Part shown: in pieces, positions 24,635-33,687 of the stretch
Numbering within the stretch: position 1 is the first letter of the stretch
Layout: the number at the start of each line of letters is the position of its first letter
From: CAURNT01 sp963539215
Lineage (GTDB): Bacteria > Fusobacteriota > Fusobacteriia > Fusobacteriales > Leptotrichiaceae
Reading direction: 5' to 3'
Assembly (NCBI GenBank): GCA_963539215.1
Contig: CAUTJT010000008.1
Coordinates: 1-64,000, forward strand
Length of the DNA stretch: 64,000 nt
Translations under genes and position numbers: made by a program
The notes under the pieces: model-generated
Told to the model about the DNA's origin: nothing
Seen by the model: only the letters and a program-made list of their open reading frames with translations
Databases searched by the model: none

Positions 24635-24653
24635 CACAGTATGAATTTCATAC
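24634..24653 (-). other. five-codon leader ORF and palindrome before nagA
   Basis: GGAGAGT precedes ATG at 24651, which opens the codons M-K-F-I-L-stop. The stop (24634-24636) overlaps the nagA ATG. The same bases form the palindrome GTATGAA-t-TTCATAC (24639-24653), so it could instead be an operator or an RNA hairpin covering the ribosome site. Confidence 0.5.
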
Positions 24654-24677
24654 TCTCCTTTCTATATTCTTTAATAT

Positions 24678-24706
24678 ATTTTACTCCCAACGTGAAAAAA
24701 AATCAA
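24678..24706 (-). promoter_or_regulatory. promoter of nagA
   Basis: On the minus strand TTGATT (24701-24706), 17 bases, TAAAAT (24678-24683). Confidence 0.6.
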
Positions 24707-24814
24707 GTTATTGATCAATATTTTTTAAAAAAATGAAAAAATTTTTCACTAATAATTTAATACTGATTTTTTTATACTATTAATCTATATTAATCATAAA
24801 CAAAAAAGTAAATT

Positions 24815-24861
24815 AACACCAATTTTATTAACTTGTAATTCAACTACATTGGTGTTATAAT
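24815..24861 (+). promoter_or_regulatory. promoter with flanking inverted repeat, metal-binding protein gene
   Basis: TTGTAA (24833-24838), 17 bases, perfect TATAAT (24856-24861). A nine-base inverted repeat, AACACCAAT (24815-24823) and ATTGGTGTT (24848-24856), brackets the -35 region and reaches the -10 box. This is a plausible site for a metal-responsive repressor of the Zur or MntR type. The regulator is inferred only from the gene controlled. Confidence 0.55.
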
Positions 24862-24880
24862 CTTTTTTGGAGGTGCTTTT

Positions 24881-25771
24881 ATGAAAAAAAAATTTTTGTT
24901 AATAATAATGTTAATATTTATGAGTATAATTTCTGAATCTAAATTAAAGATAGGAGTTAGTATGTTACCTTACTATTCTTTTGCTACAAATATAGTAAAA
25001 GATAAAGCTGATGTCTATCAAATATTACCTACTGATGCTGACGTGCATACTTATCAACCTTCTGCTAATGAAGTGAAAAAAATTTCAGATTTAGATGTTT
25101 TAATTATAAATGGAACAGGAATAGATAACTATATGTATAACCTAATAAAAGCTTCAGGAAATAAACATATTAAAGTTATAGTTGCAAGTAAAAATGTATC
25201 ATTACTTCCTGTATCTGGTGAAAGAGGAAGGGTGAAATCTGTTAATACCCATACTTTTATATCAATACAAGCTTCAATACAACAAATTAATACTATAGCT
25301 AAAGAATTAGCAAATTTAGATAAAACTAATTCAAGTACATATTTAATAAATGCTAGAGAATATGGTAGAAAACTTTCTAATATAAAGGCTAAAAAAATTA
25401 GGGAAATTTCTAATTTAAGAAAGAAAACTCAATTTAATGTGGCCACTACACATGGAGGTTATGACTATATTTTAGGAGAAATCGGTATAAATGTTGCCGT
25501 AGTAATAGAACCACGTGATAATGTTCGTCCTTCTGCAGTTGATTTAAAAGAATCAATAAAATTAATAAAAGAAAAACATATAAATGTACTATTTGAATCA
25601 GATGGTTCTCAATCACCATATACTAGACAAATAGAAAAAGAAACAGGTGTTGTTTCAGGAAAATTACTACATATGACTAATGGTAAATATACATCTACAG
25701 CCTTTGAAAAAGATATCGAAAAGAATTTTGATATCATAATTTCAACATTTAAAAAGGCTACATACAAATAA
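24881..25771 (+). CDS. ZnuA/TroA-type metal ABC transporter binding protein
   Basis: A 296-residue exported cluster A-I binding protein for zinc or manganese. A signal peptide (FLLIIMLIFMSIISES) without a lipobox cysteine is followed by the DVHTYQPSANEVKKISD signature with the first metal His. NTHTFIS holds the second, ATTHGGYDYIL the third, and FESDGSQSP the final acidic ligand. There is no His-rich loop. The permease and ATPase (ZnuB, ZnuC) are not in the window, so it is an orphan here. The downstream FMN reductase starts 11 bases after its stop. Confidence 0.88.
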   Translation: MKKKFLLIIMLIFMSIISESKLKIGVSMLPYYSFATNIVKDKADVYQILPTDADVHTYQPSANEVKKISDLDVLIINGTGIDNYMYNLIKASGNKHIKVIVASKNVSLLPVSGERGRVKSVNTHTFISIQASIQQINTIAKELANLDKTNSSTYLINAREYGRKLSNIKAKKIREISNLRKKTQFNVATTHGGYDYILGEIGINVAVVIEPRDNVRPSAVDLKESIKLIKEKHINVLFESDGSQSPYTRQIEKETGVVSGKLLHMTNGKYTSTAFEKDIEKNFDIIISTFKKATYK

Positions 25772-25781
25772 AGGAGAAATA

Positions 25782-26327
25782 ATGAAAAATGTTAAAATTA
25801 TAGTAGGTTCAATACCTAAAAATTCTTTACAAAAAAAAATAGCTTTAAGTATAAAAGAAAAATTTTCAAACATTGCTAACTATTCATTAATTCTTATTAA
25901 TGATTTACCTTTCTATAATTATGAAATAGAAAATGAAAATATCCCTTCAGTTAAAAAATTTCATAAAGAAGTACGTGAAGCAGATGGAATTATAATTTTA
26001 GCTTCTGAATATAATTCTTCAATATCAGCTCCATTAAAAAATGCATTAGATTGGTTAAGTCGTGGTGAACAATCTTTAAATGGTAAGCCAGTTCTTGTTG
26101 CTGGTGCAACTCCTGGTTCTTTAGGTACAGTTCGTGCTCAAGATCATTTAAAATTAATTTTATCCCACTACGCAATTAATGGAATAGTAATGCCAGGTGC
26201 ATCTATATTAATTTCTAACGCATTTAAAAAATTAGATGAAAATGGAATTATAAACGATGAAGAAACTTTAAACTTTTTAGAAGGACATTTAAAAAACTTT
26301 AATAACTGGATAGATAAAATTAAATAA
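25782..26327 (+). CDS. NADPH-dependent FMN reductase family protein
   Basis: A 181-residue flavodoxin-fold reductase of the ChrR/YieF group. The phosphate loop is GSIPKNSLQKKIA (about 8-20), and the flavin loop LASEYNSSISAPLKNALDWLSRG is characteristic. Substrates in this family include quinones, azo dyes and chromate. It is co-transcribed with the metal-binding protein gene, which could point to metal or redox stress; that link is inference. Confidence 0.88.
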   Translation: MKNVKIIVGSIPKNSLQKKIALSIKEKFSNIANYSLILINDLPFYNYEIENENIPSVKKFHKEVREADGIIILASEYNSSISAPLKNALDWLSRGEQSLNGKPVLVAGATPGSLGTVRAQDHLKLILSHYAINGIVMPGASILISNAFKKLDENGIINDEETLNFLEGHLKNFNNWIDKIK

Positions 26328-26335
26328 GATATAAT

Positions 26336-26371
26336 AAAAAGAACATGCTCTATAAGAACATGTTCTTTTTT
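26336..26371. terminator. bidirectional terminator between the FMN reductase gene and clpB
   Basis: Stem AAAAAGAACATG / CATGTTCTTTTT with an 11-base loop between convergent genes. Confidence 0.9.
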
Positions 26372-26374
26372 ATA

Positions 26375-28891
26375 TTATCTTTCCAACTCTAATTTAACTT
26401 TTTCATCCACAATTTCAATTTTTATAACACTATTAGTAGAAATATTTTCTTTTAATATTAACTTAGATATATCTGTCTCTAATTCTTTTTGTATGAATCT
26501 TCTAATAGGTCTTGCACCGTAATTAGGATCATATGCGTTATTTACAACATAATCTATTAAATTTTCATCAAATTTAATAACTATTAATCTATCTTTTAAT
26601 TTTTCATTCATTTTAGATAACTCAAGTCTAACTATATTTTTAATACTTTCTTTATCTAATGAATTAAATGTAATAATTTCATCTAATCTATTTAAAAACT
26701 CTGGTTTAAATCTAGATTTTAATTCTTCTTCTACCATTTCTTTTCTTCCATCTAATATATATTCTGAACCTATATTTGATGTCATAATTATTATAGTATT
26801 CTTAAAATCAACTAATCTTCCTTTACCATCTGTAAGTCTACCATCATCTAAAACTTGTAATAATATATTAAATACATCAGGATGTGCTTTTTCTATTTCA
26901 TCAAGAAGTATTACAGAATAAGGTTTTCTTCTAACCTTTTCTGTTAATTGCCCACCTTCTTCATAACCAACATAACCAGGAGGTGCTCCTATTAATCTTG
27001 CCACTGAATGTTTCTCCATATATTCACTCATGTCTATTCTAATTATTAGATTTTCATCATCAAATAAATTCTTAGCTAATTGCTTCGTTACATATGTTTT
27101 CCCTACACCTGTTGGACCTAAAAACATAAAAGAACCTATAGGTCTATTAATATCTTTAAGACCCGCACGAGATCTAAGAACTGTATCTGCAATTGAACTT
27201 ATAGCTTGATCTTGTCCTATCACCTTTTCTTTTAAATGTTCTTCTAAAGATAGGATTTTTTCATTTTCACTTTGAACTAATTTTCCAACAGGTATACCAG
27301 TCCATTTAGCAACTATTTCAGCTATTTGTTCTTTACCTATAATTTGAGAAACTAAATTATTATTTTCAGATTTTTCTCTGATTTCATTTAATTCTCTTTC
27401 AAGTTTTGGAATTATATCATACTTATATTCAGCTACTTTTCCATAGTCTGCTACTCTCTCATATTCACTAGCTTTCAAATTAGCTTCATCTATTTTCTGT
27501 TTTATTTCTTTTAATTTAACTACATTCTCTTTTTCTAAATTCCAATTTAGAGTTAATACTCTCTTTTTTTCTCCAATTTCTGCTAATTCTTTTACAATTT
27601 CTTCAAGTCTTAACTTACTTGTTTCATCCTCTTCTTTTTTAAGTGCTTCTCTTTCTATTTCAAGTTGAGCATATTTTCTATTCAACTCATCTAATTCTGT
27701 TGGTACAGAATTAATTTCAGTCTTAATTTTAGCACAAGCTTCATCTATTAAATCTATAGCCTTATCAGGAAGAAATCTATCTTGTATGTATCTATCTGAC
27801 ATAGTTGCAGCCGATACTATAGCAGCATCTGATATTCTTATACCATGATATTGTTCAAACTTTTCTTTCAATCCTCTTAATATTGAAATTGCATCATCTA
27901 CAGTTGGTTCAGACACTTGTATAGGTTGAAATCTTCTTTCAAGTGCTGCATCTTTTTCTATATATTTTCTATATTCTCCTAATGTAGTTGCACCAATAAC
28001 TTCTATTTCACCTCTTGCAAGCATAGGTTTTAATAAATTAGAAGCATTCATAGCACCATTTTGTCCCCCTGCACCTACTATATTATGTACTTCATCTATA
28101 AATAATATTATATTTCCACTACTTTTTTCTAAAGTATCTACAACAGCTTTTAGTCTTTCTTCAAATTCACCTTGATATTTAGCACCTGCTATAAGAGAAC
28201 CCATATCTAAAGAAAATACTGTCTTATTTTTCAAATTATCTGGTACATCTCCTGAAAAGATTCTTTGAGCTAAACCTTCAACAAGTGCAGTCTTACCAAC
28301 ACCTGGTTCACCTATTATCATAGGATTATTTTTATTTCTTCTAGATAATATTTGTATCAATCTACGAATTTCATTATCTCTTCCTATTACTGGATCTAAC
28401 TTTCCACTTGCAGCAAGTGCAACTAAGTCTTTACCGTATTTTTTAAGAACATCAAGATTATCTTCAAATCCATCACTGTTAATTTTTCTTCCTGAAAGCA
28501 TTTCATTTAAAACTTCCTCTACTTTTTTAACATCTAATCCAAAATTTTTAATTCTTATAGTAGCAAGTAATAAGTGAATTACAGAAATATACTCATGACC
28601 CCCATCTTTTGCTAATTCATTTGCAGAATTTATCATTTCAGTAAACTCTCTGCTATATTGTAACTGTGCATTTGATGATACCTTAGGCATATTATTTAAT
28701 TGTGTATATATTTCGTTTTGTAAATTATTTGTATCTACATTTATTTTATTCAATACAGACTTAGTTGTATCATCATTAGATACCAATTCTAACATCAAGT
28801 GTTCAAGTTTAATATCAGAACTTTTGAATTTACTTGCAAAATTCATTGCATTTTCTAAAACTTCTAGCGCTTTCCTAGTAAATTTATTCAT
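26375..28891 (-). CDS. clpB: ATP-dependent chaperone ClpB
   Basis: About 838 residues, a disaggregase that works with DnaK. It has an N-terminal Clp_N repeat domain (about 1-140), a first AAA domain with GEPGVGKTA and the second Arg region, and a coiled-coil middle domain rich in Glu/Lys (about 400-515), which distinguishes ClpB from ClpA/C. The second AAA domain has GPTGVGKTY and the C-terminal D2-small domain with YGARPIRRFIQKELE. The start is the ATG at 28891, with GAGGTG eight bases before it; the GTG at 28900 belongs to that ribosome site. It is preceded by a CIRCE-like operator. Confidence 0.96.
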   Translation of the reverse strand: MNKFTRKALEVLENAMNFASKFKSSDIKLEHLMLELVSNDDTTKSVLNKINVDTNNLQNEIYTQLNNMPKVSSNAQLQYSREFTEMINSANELAKDGGHEYISVIHLLLATIRIKNFGLDVKKVEEVLNEMLSGRKINSDGFEDNLDVLKKYGKDLVALAASGKLDPVIGRDNEIRRLIQILSRRNKNNPMIIGEPGVGKTALVEGLAQRIFSGDVPDNLKNKTVFSLDMGSLIAGAKYQGEFEERLKAVVDTLEKSSGNIILFIDEVHNIVGAGGQNGAMNASNLLKPMLARGEIEVIGATTLGEYRKYIEKDAALERRFQPIQVSEPTVDDAISILRGLKEKFEQYHGIRISDAAIVSAATMSDRYIQDRFLPDKAIDLIDEACAKIKTEINSVPTELDELNRKYAQLEIEREALKKEEDETSKLRLEEIVKELAEIGEKKRVLTLNWNLEKENVVKLKEIKQKIDEANLKASEYERVADYGKVAEYKYDIIPKLERELNEIREKSENNNLVSQIIGKEQIAEIVAKWTGIPVGKLVQSENEKILSLEEHLKEKVIGQDQAISSIADTVLRSRAGLKDINRPIGSFMFLGPTGVGKTYVTKQLAKNLFDDENLIIRIDMSEYMEKHSVARLIGAPPGYVGYEEGGQLTEKVRRKPYSVILLDEIEKAHPDVFNILLQVLDDGRLTDGKGRLVDFKNTIIIMTSNIGSEYILDGRKEMVEEELKSRFKPEFLNRLDEIITFNSLDKESIKNIVRLELSKMNEKLKDRLIVIKFDENLIDYVVNNAYDPNYGARPIRRFIQKELETDISKLILKENISTNSVIKIEIVDEKVKLELER

Positions 28892-28921
28892 ATTTATCAC
28901 CTCATTAAATTTATTTTTTTG

Positions 28922-28948
28922 TTAGCACTCTAATGTTATTACTGCTAA
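28922..28948. promoter_or_regulatory. CIRCE-like HrcA operator of clpB
   Basis: TTAGCACTC, nine bases, TACTGCTAA. The CIRCE consensus is TTAGCACTC-N9-GAGTGCTAA. One arm is perfect and the other differs at two positions. It lies between the -10 box and the start codon, where HrcA would block transcription. Confidence 0.8.
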
Positions 28949-28955
28949 CAATTGT

Positions 28956-28984
28956 ATATTATCATTTAATTTAGTATTTGTCAA
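28956..28984 (-). promoter_or_regulatory. promoter of clpB
   Basis: On the minus strand a perfect TTGACA (28979-28984), 17 bases, TAATAT (28956-28961). Confidence 0.8.
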
Positions 28985-28993
28985 GAAGTTTTT

Positions 28994-29026
28994 TAAAAAA
29001 AATACTCCTTTTTTTAAAAAGGAGTA
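28994..29026 (-). terminator. terminator of the M42 peptidase gene
   Basis: Stem TACTCCTTTTT / AAAAAGGAGTA, followed on the minus strand by a run of T. The hairpin overlaps the stop codon. Confidence 0.8.
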
Positions 29027-30057
29027 ACTAAATTACTTAATAAATATGCATTTACAAGTTTTTCTGTAGCATCTATTGAATCTACATGTGTTCTTTCATA
29101 AGAATGACTAGATTCTATACCCGCTCCAAGTAGAGCATGTTTAACTTCAGCACCTGCGCTCATAGCTGCAGAAGCATCACTTCCATAATATGGATATATA
29201 TCTAATTTATATCCAATATTATTTTTCTTTGCAAGTTCCACTAAATGAAGTCTAAACTCATAATTATATGGCCCTGAAGCATCTTTAGCACATATTGAAA
29301 CAGTATATTCATCAGTTGCTTGATCATCTCCCATAGCCCCCATATCTACAGCCAAGTATTCTACAACTTTATCAGATATATTACTATTTGCTCCATGTCC
29401 AACTTCTTCAAAAACACTAAATGCAAAATGAGTTGTATAAGGTAATTCTAGTTTTTCTTTAGAATATTTTTCTAATAAATTTAATAAAATAGCCGCCGAA
29501 ACTTTATCATCTAAAAAACGAGATTTAACAAATCCATTTTCTGTAATAGTAGTTCTTGGATCAAATGAAATAAAATCTCCAACTTGTATACCCAATTCTT
29601 CAGTTTCTTTTTTATTAGTAGTTTTAGCATCTAAACGAACTTCCATATTATCTTCAGTTCTTTCTAAAGTCCCAGCTTCTCTATATACATGAGTACTTGT
29701 TTGATGTATAAGTATAGTACCTGTTAAAGTTTTATTATTAGTAGATAAATGTATCAAACAATTTTCACCTTCTATCATATTCCACGGGAACCCACCAATT
29801 TTTGCTAACTTTAATCTTCCATCAGACTTTATAGATCTGACCATAGCACCTAAAGTATCAACGTGCGCTGTTATATATCTTTGCTTTTCATCATCTTTCC
29901 CAATTAACGTAACATTTACACCACCTTTATTAGTTCTGACAGGAGAATAGCCAAACTCTTTCAATTTTTTAAATATATAATCACTAACTTCTCTTGTATA
30001 TCCTGTAGGCGAAGGAATAGAAGTTAATTCTTTTAAATATTTTATAGTATTTTCCAT
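29014..30057 (-). CDS. M42 family metallopeptidase (glutamyl aminopeptidase type)
   Basis: A 347-residue cobalt/zinc aminopeptidase of the PepA/FrvX group, which forms dodecameric shells. Metal and catalytic motifs are TAHVDTLGAMV (His-x-Asp, about 63-73), DDKVSAA (bridging Asp), FSVFEEVGHGA (catalytic Glu pair), the late VDMGAM, and SSHSYERTHVDS with the last metal His. It lies where adk or map normally follow secY, with a ~50-base gap after secY. Confidence 0.92.
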   Translation of the reverse strand: MENTIKYLKELTSIPSPTGYTREVSDYIFKKLKEFGYSPVRTNKGGVNVTLIGKDDEKQRYITAHVDTLGAMVRSIKSDGRLKLAKIGGFPWNMIEGENCLIHLSTNNKTLTGTILIHQTSTHVYREAGTLERTEDNMEVRLDAKTTNKKETEELGIQVGDFISFDPRTTITENGFVKSRFLDDKVSAAILLNLLEKYSKEKLELPYTTHFAFSVFEEVGHGANSNISDKVVEYLAVDMGAMGDDQATDEYTVSICAKDASGPYNYEFRLHLVELAKKNNIGYKLDIYPYYGSDASAAMSAGAEVKHALLGAGIESSHSYERTHVDSIDATEKLVNAYLLSNLVTPF

Positions 30058-30107
30058 TTATAGCACCTTTCTTATATATAATTAGCAATATAAAAGAAAA
30101 AGAAGAA

Positions 30108-31424
30108 TTATCTTCTTCTTCTTACATTATTGAACCCTTTATATTTCTGAGTTGCAAGATGAGAATCAATGTTTTGTATCAACTCAACAGCAACCCCAAC
30201 TAAAATTAGTAAACTTGTACCTCCAAGCATTACAGGAACATTTAAAACATATCCAAACCAAAGGTTAGGTAATATTCCAAGTATAGCAAGGAATAAAGCT
30301 GTACCAAACGTTATTCTATTAACTATATATTCTAAAAACTCTGAAGTTTCTTTACCAGCTCTTTTAAGAGGTATAGTTCCTCCACTTTGTTTTAATCCAT
30401 CAGCTATTTTTTCAGGATCAAATACTATAGCTGTATAGAAGAAAGAAAATAGAATTATTAATATAACAGATAAACTTAAATAAGCCCATCCTTTTTGTCC
30501 AAAAATATTTATTAAATATGATTTTGTAGTAGCATCAACTTTAAGTATAGGTAATACCGCTGATGGTACTGCAAGTATCATTGAAGCAAAAATTATAGGC
30601 ATAACTCCTGCTGTATTTATTTTTATAGGCAAATAAGTTTTTCTACCAACAACTGTTTGTTCAGTATTTCCAACACCTCTGCTAGATTTACCAACATATT
30701 GTATAGGAACTCTTCTTTCACCTAACTGTATGATTACCATTACTACTATTACAATTAAGAACATTAGTAAAGATAAATATGCTAGTGTCATATCACGACC
30801 TGAATTTTTAAGTTGTGTAATTGTCCCTCTTATAACTTGAGGTAAATTTGACACTATATTTAAGAAAATCAACATCGAAGTTCCATTACCTATACCTTTA
30901 ATAGATATTCTTTCTGATAACCACATTAAGAACGCAGTACCTCCAGTAATTAAAACAACCGTTGTTATTATAAATCTTATACCAGGATCTAAAACATAAT
31001 TATTAGTTTGTAAAACTATAGCTATTCCAGCAGATTGGAATAAAGTTGTAACTATAGTTAAATATCTAGACCACTGTGTTATTTTTTCTGCTTCTTTTCC
31101 ACCTTCTCTTTGCATTTCTTCAATTCTTGGAAATAGTACTCCTAATATTTGAAATACAATTGAGGCATTAATGTATGGGGCTATTCCTAACGAGAATATT
31201 GAAGCTCTTTGTACCGCACCACCTGAGAATAAATCTAAGAATTGTGCTAGAGCATTACCATTTGCAAAACCTGAGAATAATTGCATATTAATTCCAGGAA
31301 CTGCTATGTGAACTCCAATTCTAGCTACAAGAAAGCACCCTAGTGTAAATAAGATTCTTTTTCTTAATTCACGTGTATGAATCATTGCGTTGAATCTTAC
31401 TAATAATGCTTCTTTAAAAGTCAA
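30108..31424 (-). CDS. secY: protein translocase subunit SecY
   Basis: A 438-residue channel subunit of the Sec translocon with ten transmembrane helices. Conserved parts include ILFTLGCFLVARIGVHIAVPGI at the start, the plug and pore region SLGIAPYINASIVFQIL (about 80-96), and the loop GERRVPIQYVGKSS. The C-terminus ends in an Arg cluster (NVRRRR). It follows rplO by 49 bases and is the last gene of the ribosomal block here; adk, map and infA do not follow. Confidence 0.97.
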   Translation of the reverse strand: MTFKEALLVRFNAMIHTRELRKRILFTLGCFLVARIGVHIAVPGINMQLFSGFANGNALAQFLDLFSGGAVQRASIFSLGIAPYINASIVFQILGVLFPRIEEMQREGGKEAEKITQWSRYLTIVTTLFQSAGIAIVLQTNNYVLDPGIRFIITTVVLITGGTAFLMWLSERISIKGIGNGTSMLIFLNIVSNLPQVIRGTITQLKNSGRDMTLAYLSLLMFLIVIVVMVIIQLGERRVPIQYVGKSSRGVGNTEQTVVGRKTYLPIKINTAGVMPIIFASMILAVPSAVLPILKVDATTKSYLINIFGQKGWAYLSLSVILIILFSFFYTAIVFDPEKIADGLKQSGGTIPLKRAGKETSEFLEYIVNRITFGTALFLAILGILPNLWFGYVLNVPVMLGGTSLLILVGVAVELIQNIDSHLATQKYKGFNNVRRRR

Positions 31425-31473
31425 TTTAAATCACCCCTATTTTAATTTTGTAAAGGAAAAAAGTAAGTTAAAC

Positions 31474-32010
31474 TTACTCTCCCTCAACTTCTTTAGCATT
31501 TCCTGCAACATTTGCAAATGATTTAATTTCAAGTAATTCTACTGAACCATTGAATTTTTCAACTGAAGCTTTAGCTCCTTTTGAAACTCTATGTGCAACT
31601 ACTTTTAAAGATTTTTCTAATTCATACTCACCTATTATTTTTAATAATGAAGTATAAATTCTTTCTCCATCTTCTTTAACTATGAATTTAGCATTTTTAA
31701 TTACTCTTCTTTCTAATAAAGTAGTTAATGATACTTCTTCACCGTTCTCAAATTTATCAGCTATATCTTTTAAGTTTATAACTAAAACATCTTTTTTGAA
31801 CTCAGAATTAGAGAATCCTCTCTTAGGAACTCTTCTGATTAAAGGCATTTGTCCACCTTCGAACGCTGCTGAAACGTAAGTTCCTGATCTTTGTTTTTGT
31901 CCATTATGACCCTTACCAGCTGTTTTACCCCAACCAGTTCCATGTCCTCTACCGATTCTTCTTCTTTCTCTCTTAGATCCTTCGGCAGGTCTTAACTCAT
32001 TAAGATTCAT
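31474..32010 (-). CDS. rplO: 50S ribosomal protein L15
   Basis: A 178-residue basic protein with the L15 start MNLNELRPAEGSKRERRRIGRGHGTGWGKTAGKGHNGQKQRSG and the PLIRRVPKRGFSN motif. It is longer than the usual ~145 residues, because the C-terminal half is extended (LLEIKSFANVAGNAKEVEGE). It follows rpmD within the spc-type operon. Confidence 0.97.
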   Translation of the reverse strand: MNLNELRPAEGSKRERRRIGRGHGTGWGKTAGKGHNGQKQRSGTYVSAAFEGGQMPLIRRVPKRGFSNSEFKKDVLVINLKDIADKFENGEEVSLTTLLERRVIKNAKFIVKEDGERIYTSLLKIIGEYELEKSLKVVAHRVSKGAKASVEKFNGSVELLEIKSFANVAGNAKEVEGE

Positions 32011-32014
32011 TGAT

Positions 32015-32194
32015 TTAAACCTCCTCTACTTTAACTAAATAAGAAACTAATTTAATTTTACCTTCTATATCTGAAGTCAAATTGTGCTCAACAGTTTGAC
32101 CAACTTTTCTTAAACCTAAAGATTTAATTGTTGCGATATGGTTAGGCTTTCTTCCATTAATTCCTTTTATAAGTGTTATATTTACTTTAGTCAT
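32015..32194 (-). CDS. rpmD: 50S ribosomal protein L30
   Basis: A 59-residue gene, read on the minus strand from the ATG at 32194 to the TAA at 32015. The protein begins MTKVNITLIKGINGRKPNHIATIK and continues SLGLRKVGQTVEHNLTSDIEG, the standard L30 pattern. It lies between rpsE and rplO as in most bacteria and has a ribosome site (TAGGAGG) upstream. Confidence 0.96.
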   Translation of the reverse strand: MTKVNITLIKGINGRKPNHIATIKSLGLRKVGQTVEHNLTSDIEGKIKLVSYLVKVEEV

Positions 32195-32211
32195 TAATCT
32201 ATCCTCCTAGC

Positions 32212-32709
32212 CTATCCTATAATTTCTTCTACTGTTTTTCCTCTTAATTTTGCAACTTCCTCTATAGATCTTAATTGTTTTAAACCATCTAATGTAGCTC
32301 TTGCAACATTATCTTTAGTTTTAGATCCTCTTATCTTAGTAAGTACATCTGTTACTCCAACTAATTCTAAAATTTCTCTTGTTGCTGATCCAGCTATTAC
32401 CCCAGTCCCTTTTGAAGCTGGTTTTAATAATACTGAAGTTGCATTAAACTTACCTATTTGTTCATGAGGTAAAGTTCCACCTTTTAATGAAACTGTTATC
32501 ATATTTTTCTTAGCTCCTGCTATAGCTTTTCTTATTGCTTCAGGAACTCCGTTAGCTTTTCCTAACCCTAATCCTACTTTTCCGTTTCCGTCTCCAACTG
32601 CTGCAAGTACTGAGAATGAAATTCTTCTTCCCCCTTTAACAGTTTTAGAAACTCTACTAATTCTTAAAAGTTTTTCTTTGTATTCGTTATTTTTAACTTC
32701 TCTTGCCAA
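32212..32709 (-). CDS. rpsE: 30S ribosomal protein S5
   Basis: A 165-residue protein. The double-stranded RNA-binding domain has RISRVSKTVKGGRRISFSVLAAVGDGNGKVGLGLGKANGVPEAIRKA, and the C-terminal domain has the KGTGVIAGSATREILELVGVTDVLTK loop. It helps keep decoding accurate. Gene order rplR-rpsE-rpmD is canonical. Confidence 0.98.
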   Translation of the reverse strand: MAREVKNNEYKEKLLRISRVSKTVKGGRRISFSVLAAVGDGNGKVGLGLGKANGVPEAIRKAIAGAKKNMITVSLKGGTLPHEQIGKFNATSVLLKPASKGTGVIAGSATREILELVGVTDVLTKIRGSKTKDNVARATLDGLKQLRSIEEVAKLRGKTVEEIIG

Positions 32710-32728
32710 AATAAATCCTCCTATCCTA

Positions 32729-33091
32729 TTAGAATTCTAATCCTGCTTCTCTTGCAGCATCTGCTAATGCTTTAACACGTCCTGTATAGATATATCCACT
32801 TCTATCAAATACAACCTTAGTTATTCCAGCAGATTTTGCTTTTTCAGCTATTCTTGTACCTATAATTTTAGCTGCTTCAACATTTGAACCATTTTCTACT
32901 TTGTTTCCTTTTTCTATAGTTGATGCAGAAACTAATGTTCTTCCTGTTGCATCATCTATAATTTGTGCAAATATGTTTGTTAAGCTTCTAAATACAGTAA
33001 GTCTTGGTCTTTCAGCAGTTCCACTGATTTTAGATCTAATACTTCTGTGTTTTTTTACTCTCGCTGATTTTCTATCTATTCTTTTAATCAT
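32729..33091 (-). CDS. rplR: 50S ribosomal protein L18
   Basis: A 120-residue 5S rRNA-binding protein. It has the basic N-terminus (RKSARVKKHRSIRSKISGT), RPRLTVFRSLTNIFAQIIDD, and the C-terminal KVVFDRSGYIYTGRVKALADAAREAGLEF. Length is normal. Confidence 0.98.
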   Translation of the reverse strand: MIKRIDRKSARVKKHRSIRSKISGTAERPRLTVFRSLTNIFAQIIDDATGRTLVSASTIEKGNKVENGSNVEAAKIIGTRIAEKAKSAGITKVVFDRSGYIYTGRVKALADAAREAGLEF

Positions 33092-33103
33092 TTAAACTAC
33101 CTC

Positions 33104-33637
33104 CTATCCTTTCTTACCTTCTTTTCTTCTTATCTTCTCATCTGCATATTTAACCCCTTTACCTTTATAAGGTTCTGGAGCTCTCTTAGATCTTATATCT
33201 GAAGCAACTTGACCAACTAATTGTTTGTCTATTCCTTCTACTGTAATTTTAGTATTACCTTCAACTACAAAGTTTATTCCATCTATTGGAGCTATTTCAA
33301 CTGGATGAGAATATCCTAACGCTAATGTTAATCCTTTACCATTAGCTGCTACTCTGTATCCAACCCCAACTAATTCTAATTTAATTTTAAATCCTTCACT
33401 TACACCAACAACCATGTTGTTTAAGTTTGCTCTAGTAGTACCATGTAATGCTCTTATATTTGGTAAGTCATTTGGTCTTTCTAAAGTTATTTCATTGTTT
33501 TCTATAGCAACTTTAATTTCAGAAGATAATTCTCTTGATAAAGTTCCTTTTGGTCCTTTAACAGTATATACATTACCAACATTAGTAACTTCTACACCTT
33601 TAGGTATAACTATAGGTTTTTTACCTACTCTTGACAT
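33104..33637 (-). CDS. rplF: 50S ribosomal protein L6
   Basis: A 177-residue two-domain protein: MSRVGKKPIVIPKGVEV at the start and the C-terminal RNA-binding segment RSKRAPEPYKGKGVKYADEKIRRKEGKKG. It lies near the GTPase centre of the ribosome. Order rpsH-rplF-rplR is canonical. Confidence 0.98.
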   Translation of the reverse strand: MSRVGKKPIVIPKGVEVTNVGNVYTVKGPKGTLSRELSSEIKVAIENNEITLERPNDLPNIRALHGTTRANLNNMVVGVSEGFKIKLELVGVGYRVAANGKGLTLALGYSHPVEIAPIDGINFVVEGNTKITVEGIDKQLVGQVASDIRSKRAPEPYKGKGVKYADEKIRRKEGKKG

Positions 33638-33687
33638 TTTTTTCCTCCTTATGTGCGTAAATTTCCATAAGCGTGATTAAAGTCTAA

